From an uncultured Acidaminococcus sp. (GTDB lineage: Bacteria > Bacillota_C > Negativicutes > Acidaminococcales > Acidaminococcaceae): a DNA stretch of 12,043 bases. How positions within the stretch are numbered: the stretch's first letter is position 1; each line of letters begins with the position of its first letter. The stretch lies in the NCBI GenBank assembly GCA_900314165.1, contig OMUE01000224.1:1-12043 (forward strand), written 5' to 3'. A program made the translations under genes and the position numbers. Shown here piece after piece: positions 6,229 through 12,043 of the stretch. Under the pieces are notes generated by a model. The model saw nothing but the letters and a program-made list of their open reading frames with translations, was not told the DNA's origin and made no database searches.

Positions 6229-6257
6229 ATACTACACTGACTGAGTAGGGATGTCAA
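6229..6257 (-). promoter_or_regulatory. Sigma-A-type promoter upstream of the SAM riboswitch
   Basis: On the minus strand TTGACA (6252-6257) lies 17 nt before TAGTAT (6229-6234). The predicted start near 6222 would place the riboswitch about a dozen nt into the transcript, as expected for S-box leaders. The -10 is a weaker match than at the other two promoters. The -35 box begins only 23 nt after the ribF stop. Confidence 0.75.
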
Positions 6258-6280
6258 TAGGTTATGTTACAACTGCACCC

Positions 6281-7201
6281 TTACAGCAATCCCTGCACCG
6301 TCTGCTGATCTTTCTTCATCTGGGTGATCAGTTCGTCTTTGGATTTGAATTTGATCTCGTCCCGAACCTTATGCAGCAATCTGACCCGCAGTTCTTTGCC
6401 GTACAGATCCCCGTCAAAATTGAACAGGTGGGCTTCCAGGCGGGTATGCTGGTTTTCAAAGGTTGGGTTATCCCCGATGTTCACCATGGCACCGTACAAG
6501 GTCTTATTCACCCGCACCTGGCCGGCGTACACCCCGAAAGAAGGAATGGCGATATTCCGGCCCAGCAGCTGCATATTGGCCGTAGGAAAGCCTAACAGTC
6601 GCCCCCGCTGGTCCCCCTTGATGACCTTGCCGTGGATTTCGTAGGGACGGCCCAGCATCTTGTTGGCCAGGTCCATATTCCCATCGGCGATGGCATGGCG
6701 GATATTCGTACTGCTGACGATTTCCCCCTCCAGTTTCAGCAGAGGTCTGGCCAGTATGGTGAGCCCGAACCGGGCGTGTTCCGCCTTCAGGAAGTCCACA
6801 TTGCCACGGCCGCCGGCACCGAAACTGAAATTGTCCCCAATGCCCACCGCCTTGACGCCGGCTTTCACCAGCATGGTCAGGAAATCATCGGCGCTGATGC
6901 TGGCTAATTTCTTGTCAAAAGGAATATTCACCAGCACATCCACGCCCAGATTGTCCATGAGTTTGATCTTCGTCTCGTTGTCCACCAGCCGCTTGGGCTC
7001 CAGCTCCGGCATCAGGTTCGCCATAGGATGGTTGCTGAACGTAAAGACCATCAGCGCTAAGCCGTGGCTTCTGGCATACCGGCCCGTATTGCCGATGACC
7101 TCCTGATGGCCCAGATGGATACCGTCAAAGGTCCCCAGGGCCGCAGCCGAAGGTGCCAGTTCAGCTTTTTTCAGTTCTTTCAGAGATTGTATCAGCTTCA
7201 T
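6281..7201 (-). CDS. ribF: Bifunctional riboflavin kinase / FAD synthetase
   Basis: 306 residues, the usual length. The N-terminal FAD synthetase (nucleotidyltransferase) domain shows GTFDGIHLGH (23-32), the HIGH-like ATP site, and SSTNIR (163-168). The C-terminal riboflavin kinase domain shows GFPTAN (204-209), NIGDNPTF (241-248) and LEAHLFNF with the probable catalytic Glu256, then DLYGKEL. The cytoplasmic enzyme converts riboflavin to FMN and then FAD. ATG 7199-7201 follows the truB stop after a single base, with AGGAAAGG at 7209-7216 as ribosome binding site, so translation is likely coupled to truB. It is the last gene of the infB cluster here. The rpsO gene that often follows ribF is not present; the methionine locus begins instead. 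No intrinsic terminator is visible behind it. Confidence 0.97.
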   Translation of the reverse strand: MKLIQSLKELKKAELAPSAAALGTFDGIHLGHQEVIGNTGRYARSHGLALMVFTFSNHPMANLMPELEPKRLVDNETKIKLMDNLGVDVLVNIPFDKKLASISADDFLTMLVKAGVKAVGIGDNFSFGAGGRGNVDFLKAEHARFGLTILARPLLKLEGEIVSSTNIRHAIADGNMDLANKMLGRPYEIHGKVIKGDQRGRLLGFPTANMQLLGRNIAIPSFGVYAGQVRVNKTLYGAMVNIGDNPTFENQHTRLEAHLFNFDGDLYGKELRVRLLHKVRDEIKFKSKDELITQMKKDQQTVQGLL

Positions 7202-7202
7202 C

Positions 7203-8084
7203 CTATGACCTTTCCTGTACTTCCGGAATCCGGATAATCTTATGGCCCCGCAGCCGGCCGTCCTTAGCCAGCGCCAGGCCTACCAACAGGCCTTCCCGGG
7301 TGACGACCCGGTACAACACACCTTCCTCTATATGGGGCACCGTCGTGGCTACCCCCTGGGCAATGCGCCTGCCCTGCAGGTTGTTCACATACACTGCTGG
7401 AAAAGGCTCCAGCACACAGTCCACGTCCAGCCGGCAGCCTTCCGGGTCTGCCTGGATTTCTTCCAAAGTATGGGCTTCATCCAGAGTAAAGACACCTGCC
7501 CGCCGCCGCAGCAGGAAACTCATAGTGCCTTCCATGCCCAGCTTGTGAGCGATGTCTTCGCATAAGGTGCGGACAAACGTCCCCTTCGAGCAGGTCACAT
7601 CGAAGACCAATGTCCTGCCCGTATAATCGACCAGGTCCAGCTGGCGGATGAAGATGGGACGGGGAGCCCGCTCCACCTCGATACCCTGCCGGGCCAGTTT
7701 ATATAATTTCTTGCCCCCTACGCTGATGGCAGAATACATGGGAGGAATCTGGCTGCTTTCACCCAGAAAACCGGCCAGCACAGCCGCTACAGCGTCCTGC
7801 TGCAGTGTCTGCACGGGGCTTGTGGCGATGACCTTGCCTTCCGTATCCCCTGTATCCGTCCGCATACCGAACGTCATTTCTGCCCGGTACGTTTTTTCCT
7901 CGTGGGAAGCGTATTCCAAAAAGCGCGTAGCCAATCCGGTAAACACAGGAAGTACACCGGCCGCCATGGGATCCAGGGTGCCTCCGTGACCGATTTTCTT
8001 CATGTTCAGGATTTTCCGCAGGGCTCCCACCACATCATGGCTGGTCATACCCGGGGGCTTCAGTACGTTGAAAATCCCATCCAT
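7203..8084 (-). CDS. truB: tRNA pseudouridine(55) synthase
   Basis: 293 residues. TruB makes pseudouridine at position 55 in the T-psi-C loop of tRNAs. Diagnostic motifs are LKPPGMTSHDVV near the N-terminus, GHGGTLDPMAAGVLP with catalytic Asp38, EKTYRAEMTFGMRTDTGD, and CSKGTFVRTLCEDIA later. The last 60 or so residues (VYVNNLQGRRIAQG...) form a small PUA-like C-terminal domain. Its ATG overlaps the nrnA stop by one base (TAATG), with GGAGGA at 8091-8096 inside the nrnA 3' end, so translation is probably coupled. The position between nrnA and ribF is the standard order for this cluster. Confidence 0.97.
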   Translation of the reverse strand: MDGIFNVLKPPGMTSHDVVGALRKILNMKKIGHGGTLDPMAAGVLPVFTGLATRFLEYASHEEKTYRAEMTFGMRTDTGDTEGKVIATSPVQTLQQDAVAAVLAGFLGESSQIPPMYSAISVGGKKLYKLARQGIEVERAPRPIFIRQLDLVDYTGRTLVFDVTCSKGTFVRTLCEDIAHKLGMEGTMSFLLRRRAGVFTLDEAHTLEEIQADPEGCRLDVDCVLEPFPAVYVNNLQGRRIAQGVATTVPHIEEGVLYRVVTREGLLVGLALAKDGRLRGHKIIRIPEVQERS

Positions 8085-9040
8085 TACAATTCCTCCACTG
8101 CTTTTTCCAGAGCCGTTACCAGAGCCTTTTTCGCTTCTGCCAAAGGCAGCTGGATTGTGCAGCCTGCCGCCTTCACATGGCCGCCGCCATTGAACTGCAG
8201 GGCCACTTTGCTGACATCCACCTGTTTGGACCGCATGCTGACCCGGGTCTGATTTTCGGCCACTTCTTTGAACATGACCGCTACATCCACCCCATCTATG
8301 TAACGGGAATGGTAAATAAAGCTGTCCGTAGACACATTCTTATCGTACAACGCCAGAGGCAGTTCCATAGTGGCAATCCGGCCGCCTTTGTAGAACGTCA
8401 GGGTGGGCAGCACTTTGCCCAGCAGTTCCACAGAAGCCCGGGATTTCAGTTCCAGCAGGTCGGAAATCTCATTAGGTTCCACGCCCAAGGCCACCAGGTC
8501 CGCCGCCACCCGCATGCATTCCGGGGTCGTATTAGCATATTTGAAATAGCCGCAGTCCGTGACAATGGCCGTATACAGGCACACCGCCATATCCTTATCA
8601 ATAGGACGGTCGTTGGCACGCAGCAGGTTGTACATGATTTCCCCGGTAGCCGCCGCATGGTCGTCCAACAGCAGGTAGTCCGCATAATGGGTATTGGACA
8701 CGTGATGGTCGATATTGAGGATCGGCGCGTCCACGCACTGCTGGGCCACGCCCATCCGGTCCTTGGAAGAGGCGTCTACCACCACCGTCAGGTCGCAGGC
8801 AAGCTTCTCCCCTTCTTTTGGCTGCTTGTAAGCCTGCAGCCCCGGCAGGAATTTAAAGCCGCCGGGCAGCGTATCGTCCACCAACAGCTGGACCTGTTTG
8901 CCAGCCTGTTGGAGCGCTCTGCCCAAGCCAAGAGTAGAGCCCAACGTATCCCCGTCCGGGCCAATATGGCTCACCAGCACCAGCTTCTGAGCCCCCATCA
9001 TCAGGTTCCAGGCTTCCCGGAAGTCTACATTCTTACTCAT
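8084..9040 (-). CDS. nrnA: Bifunctional oligoribonuclease / pAp phosphatase, DHH-DHHA1 family
   Basis: 318 residues. The N-terminal DHH phosphoesterase domain has all metal-binding motifs: SHIGPDGDTLGS (His25, Asp29, Asp31), VVVDAS (Asp89), NIDHH (Asp111-His112-His113) and IVTDCGYF (Asp162). The C-terminal DHHA1 domain ends with the substrate-binding FNGGGH motif (GGGH at 285-288). NrnA degrades 2- to 5-nt RNA fragments and removes the 3' phosphate from pAp. It stands in for Orn in many Firmicutes. The start ATG 9038-9040 overlaps the end of rbfA by 8 bp; the ribosome binding site inside rbfA is A-rich and weak, suggesting coupling. Placement between rbfA and truB is the common arrangement. 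Confidence 0.95.
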   Translation of the reverse strand: MSKNVDFREAWNLMMGAQKLVLVSHIGPDGDTLGSTLGLGRALQQAGKQVQLLVDDTLPGGFKFLPGLQAYKQPKEGEKLACDLTVVVDASSKDRMGVAQQCVDAPILNIDHHVSNTHYADYLLLDDHAAATGEIMYNLLRANDRPIDKDMAVCLYTAIVTDCGYFKYANTTPECMRVAADLVALGVEPNEISDLLELKSRASVELLGKVLPTLTFYKGGRIATMELPLALYDKNVSTDSFIYHSRYIDGVDVAVMFKEVAENQTRVSMRSKQVDVSKVALQFNGGGHVKAAGCTIQLPLAEAKKALVTALEKAVEEL

Positions 9041-9392
9041 GGTCCGCTTCTTTCTTTTTCAGCTCACTGAGGATGGACTCAATATGGGAGCTGTACTCCA
9101 TGGAGGTATCCTTATGGAAGCTCAGGATAGGAGCCACCCGCAGGTCGATGCGATGGGCAATTTCCCTGCGGAAAAAGCCCAGGCAGCTCTGCAGGCCCTT
9201 CCAGGCTTGTTCTTGCTGCTCTTCGCTGCCGTAGAGGCTTACGTAAACCTTGGCATAGCTCAGGTCGTTGGTCACATCCACACCGGTGATCGTGACGAAT
9301 TTGACGCGAGGATCCTTTACGTCCCGGATCAGCATAGTGCTCAGTTCTTGTTTGATCAGAGCCTGTAATTTTTCAGCACGTAATTTAGACAT
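9033..9392 (-). CDS. rbfA: 30S ribosome-binding factor A
   Basis: 119 residues, normal for this KH-fold protein. RbfA binds the immature 30S subunit and helps 16S rRNA 5'-end processing, notably in the cold. Visible family blocks are DPRVKFVTITGVDVTNDLSYAKVY and GFFRREIAHRIDLRVAPILSFHKDTS. The ATG at 9390-9392 is 9 nt after the infB stop. Its ribosome binding site AAGGAG (9398-9403) overlaps the infB TAA codon, a tight arrangement that implies translation coupled to infB. The last 8 bases overlap nrnA. Confidence 0.97.
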   Translation of the reverse strand: MSKLRAEKLQALIKQELSTMLIRDVKDPRVKFVTITGVDVTNDLSYAKVYVSLYGSEEQQEQAWKGLQSCLGFFRREIAHRIDLRVAPILSFHKDTSMEYSSHIESILSELKKKEADHE

Positions 9393-9401
9393 AGCCGCTC
9401 C

Positions 9402-12043
9402 TTATTCTGCAGCCACTTCTTCCATGACATAGACTTCCAGCTGATCCCCTTCTTTGATATCCCGGTAATCAGCCAGTGTGAGCCCGCATTCATAGCTGGC
9501 TGCCACTTCTTTCACATCGTCCTTGAACCGGCGCAGAGAATCCAGTTCCCCTTCGTGGATGACGATACCATCCCGGACCAGACGGATCTTGGCCGCACGG
9601 GTAATCTTGCCGTCCTTCACATAGGCACCGGCAATGAGTGCCTTGTTGATGGGGATGACCTTGCGGATTTCCACATGGCCGATGACCTTTTCCTTGAACT
9701 TGGGAGCCAGCATACCTTTGATAGCGGCTTCCACATCATTGATGGCATCGTAGATAACACGGTAAGTCCGGATATCGACCTTTTCCGTATCTGCAGCCTT
9801 CCGGGCATTGGCGTCAGGCCGCACGTTGAAGCCGATAATCAGGGCATTGGCCGCACTGGCCAGCAGGACGTCGGACTCGTTGATCGCGCCCACGCCGGAA
9901 TGGACGATGACGACTTTCACTTCGTTGTTTTTGATGTTGCCAATAGCATGTTCCAGAGCCTGAATGGTGCCCTGTACATCCGCTTTCACTACGATGTTCA
10001 GGTCCTTCAGTTCCCCTTCCTGGATCCGGTTGAAGATATCGTCCAAGGAAACCTTCGTGGCTTTCTGTTCTTCCATCTTAGCCTTAGCCAGACGGGATTC
10101 GGCAACACTGCGGGCAATATGCTCTTCCGTAGCGTCCATAATATCCCCGGCATTAGGCACATCGTTAAGGCCCAATACCTCTACAGGCGTAGAAGGAGGA
10201 GCTTTCTTGACTTTTTCGCCCCGGTCGTTCACCATAGCACGGACCTTGCCGTAGCAGGTACCGGCCAGGATGGAATCCCCAATGTGCAGGGTGCCTTTGT
10301 CGATAAGCACCGTAGCTACAGGACCTCTGCCCTTATCCAGCTTGGCTTCGATAATCGTACCATGTGCCGGCAGATCCGGGTTCGCCTTCAGTTCCAGCAT
10401 ATCGGCCACCAACAGGATCATTTCCAGCAGGTCGGAAATACCGGTCTTCTGACGAGCGGACACGGGAACCATGATGGTTTCCCCACCCCAGGCTTCCGGA
10501 ATCAGGCCGTGTTCGGACAGTTGCTGCATAACGTAGTCAGGGTTAGCCCCATCCTTATCGATTTTGTTGATAGCTACAATGATGGGCACCTTAGCGGCTT
10601 TCGCATGGTTGATGGCTTCCAGAGTCTGAGGCATAACACCATCGTCAGCAGCTACCACCAGGACAGCAATATCCGTGACCTGAGCGCCGCGGGCACGCAT
10701 AGCGGTAAAGGCTTCGTGGCCAGGAGTATCCAGGAATACGATAGGACGGCCCTGGCAGATGACCCGGTAAGCACCGATGTGCTGGGTAATACCGCCGGCT
10801 TCACGGGCCGTTACGTTCGTCTTACGGATAGCGTCCAGCAGGGACGTCTTGCCGTGGTCTACGTGGCCCATAACCGTCACTACAGGAGGACGGGGTTTGC
10901 GCAGGGCAGGATCATCTTCCACTTCCGGCACTTCCGTAGGATCCGCTTCAGGAGGCGGTTCCTTGATTTCGCAATTGAAGTCCATACCCACCAGTTCGGC
11001 CGTTTCATGGTCGATTTCCTGGTTGATGGTCACCATCTTGCCCAGCATGAACAGTTTCTTGATGACTTCGTTCACGTCACGGCACAACAGTTTGGCGAAA
11101 TCCTTTACGCTGATGCTTTCGCCTACTTCGATGCTGGTAGGACGAACTACTTCAGCTTGTTTCTTCGGAGCCTGTGCTCCGGCATTATTCGGTTTGTGTT
11201 GTTTATGGCTTTTAATCATATGGTCTGCGCTGCGGGTCGGGCGGCTTTCTCTCGTCGCGTAAGACCCCTTGATCTTTTCTTTCTTTTCTCCGCGGTTAAA
11301 ATTCTTATCCCGTTTGCCCATATCCTTACCGGCATGGGCACTGTTCATGCCTACGGGAGCAGCTTCTCTCACAGGAGGACGATTGGGTTTCCGGTTTTGG
11401 TGGTTCTGGCCGTTAGGACGATTGCCCTGCCGGTTATCATTCCGTTCGAACCGGTTATTCCGGTCCCCTCTGTCATTTTTCTGGAAGTCCCGGTTTCCCG
11501 TATGCTGGCTGCCACCATTGTTGGGACGGTCGTTCCGTCTGAAACCGTTGCCACCGTTGTTGCCGCCCTGGGCTGCCCGGTAACCGCCTTCACTGCGGCC
11601 TCCCTGGTTATTATCCCGGCGGAATCCGTTAGTATTGCGATCCCGGTTCCTGTCAAAATTCCGTTCGCCCCGGGCATCTCCGTTTCTATCAAACCGATTT
11701 TCCCCACGCCGGTCATTATTCCGGTAGTCCCCGGACCGGTTCGGTCTCTGGCCCTCTCTCTGAGCCTGGCTCTGAACTCCATTTTGCTGAGGTCTGGGCC
11801 GGTTCTGATTCTGGTTCTGGATAGCCTGCTTGGCCACTTCGATATTCTTCTTTACCGTGGCCACTTTTTCCACCACAGGTTTCACAGCCTGCGTAGCCCG
11901 TTCCTGTACCTTCTGGACTGCACTCTTCACAGCAGCCTGATTTTTTGCTTTATTTTCGTTCAGTCCGTTGACAATCATGGTCCGCACGTTTTCTTCTACG
12001 GAGCTCATGTGGTTCTTTACATCAATCTTGTGGTCAGCCAGGA
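9402..12043 (-). CDS. infB: Translation initiation factor IF-2, N-terminus outside window
   Basis: The frame stays open to the right edge. Upstream of the ATG at 12006-12008 it reads [11 protein letters not shown], which with MSSVEE is the classic IF2-N motif, so that ATG is internal and the gene starts beyond the window. Counting from that Met: a helical Lys/Gln/Val segment (about 20-67); a disordered Asn/Arg/Gly/Asp-rich linker (about 68-245); a second IF2-N-like domain (about 288-348); then the GTPase domain with GHVDHGKT (381-388), GGITQHIG (405-412), DTPGH (427-431), NKID (481-484) and SAR (517-519). Beta-barrel domain II, domain III and the fMet-tRNA-binding C-terminal domain follow. 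IF-2 delivers initiator tRNA to the 30S subunit. It is the upstream gene of the rbfA-nrnA-truB-ribF cluster. Confidence 0.98.
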   Translation of the reverse strand, partial: LADHKIDVKNHMSSVEENVRTMIVNGLNENKAKNQAAVKSAVQKVQERATQAVKPVVEKVATVKKNIEVAKQAIQNQNQNRPRPQQNGVQSQAQREGQRPNRSGDYRNNDRRGENRFDRNGDARGERNFDRNRDRNTNGFRRDNNQGGRSEGGYRAAQGGNNGGNGFRRNDRPNNGGSQHTGNRDFQKNDRGDRNNRFERNDNRQGNRPNGQNHQNRKPNRPPVREAAPVGMNSAHAGKDMGKRDKNFNRGEKKEKIKGSYATRESRPTRSADHMIKSHKQHKPNNAGAQAPKKQAEVVRPTSIEVGESISVKDFAKLLCRDVNEVIKKLFMLGKMVTINQEIDHETAELVGMDFNCEIKEPPPEADPTEVPEVEDDPALRKPRPPVVTVMGHVDHGKTSLLDAIRKTNVTAREAGGITQHIGAYRVICQGRPIVFLDTPGHEAFTAMRARGAQVTDIAVLVVAADDGVMPQTLEAINHAKAAKVPIIVAINKIDKDGANPDYVMQQLSEHGLIPEAWGGETIMVPVSARQKTGISDLLEMILLVADMLELKANPDLPAHGTIIEAKLDKGRGPVATVLIDKGTLHIGDSILAGTCYGKVRAMVNDRGEKVKKAPPSTPVEVLGLNDVPNAGDIMDATEEHIARSVAESRLAKAKMEEQKATKVSLDDIFNRIQEGELKDLNIVVKADVQGTIQALEHAIGNIKNNEVKVVIVHSGVGAINESDVLLASAANALIIGFNVRPDANARKAADTEKVDIRTYRVIYDAINDVEAAIKGMLAPKFKEKVIGHVEIRKVIPINKALIAGAYVKDGKITRAAKIRLVRDGIVIHEGELDSLRRFKDDVKEVAASYECGLTLADYRDIKEGDQLEVYVMEEVAAE

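Noticed and set aside
9964..11583. Plus-strand open frames across infB
   Set aside because: All are antisense to the conserved IF-2 gene and have hydrophobic or Ser/Phe-rich nonsense composition typical of reverse-strand translation.
12006..12008. ATG as the start of infB
   Set aside because: The frame continues upstream to the window edge with the conserved IF2-N residues [11 protein letters not shown], so this ATG encodes an internal Met.

Overview
The window looks like a chromosomal segment of a mid-GC Gram-positive-lineage anaerobe. The conserved translation cluster infB-rbfA-nrnA-truB-ribF, the lipoprotein signal peptides, the sigma-A-type promoters and the SAM-I riboswitch all suit Firmicutes. 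The protein style and intergenic repeats make me favour Negativicutes (Acidaminococcus-like), but that is inference. Almost everything is transcribed right to left on the minus strand; only the truncated gene at the left edge is on the plus strand.

Right half (12043 to 6281): a compact operon of RNA and translation genes. It holds infB (5' end outside the window), rbfA, the nanoRNase/pAp phosphatase nrnA, truB and ribF. Junctions range from an 8-bp overlap to a 9-nt gap, so translational coupling is likely. I see no intrinsic terminator after ribF.

Middle (6280 to 2716): a methionine-uptake locus. A consensus-like promoter leads into a clear SAM-I (S-box) riboswitch with a terminator/antiterminator expression platform. 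It precedes metQ2 (methionine-binding lipoprotein) and, 17 nt on, an M20-family metallohydrolase. A second promoter, whose -35 overlaps the M20 stop codon, drives metQ1. metQ1 is a close paralogue of metQ2 (about 85% identical by eye), but its leader holds a 109-bp repeat element with inverted-repeat ends instead of a riboswitch. metQ1 ends at a strong rho-independent terminator. No metN (ATPase) or metI (permease) gene is present, so both binding proteins must use a transporter encoded elsewhere.

Left part (2715 to 1): a truncated copy of a heptamer-based palindromic repeat, then an oligopeptide-type (family 5) binding lipoprotein with its own promoter, again without permease or ATPase. A full palindromic copy of the same repeat fills the gap between this gene and the convergent, truncated acyltransferase-3 membrane protein at the left edge.

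Most notable are the S-box-controlled metQ/M20/metQ arrangement with its regulatory divergence between paralogues, the AGAGCGA heptamer repeat family, and the shared extended -35 element at all three promoters. No tRNA, rRNA, CRISPR array, transposase or phage gene was seen.
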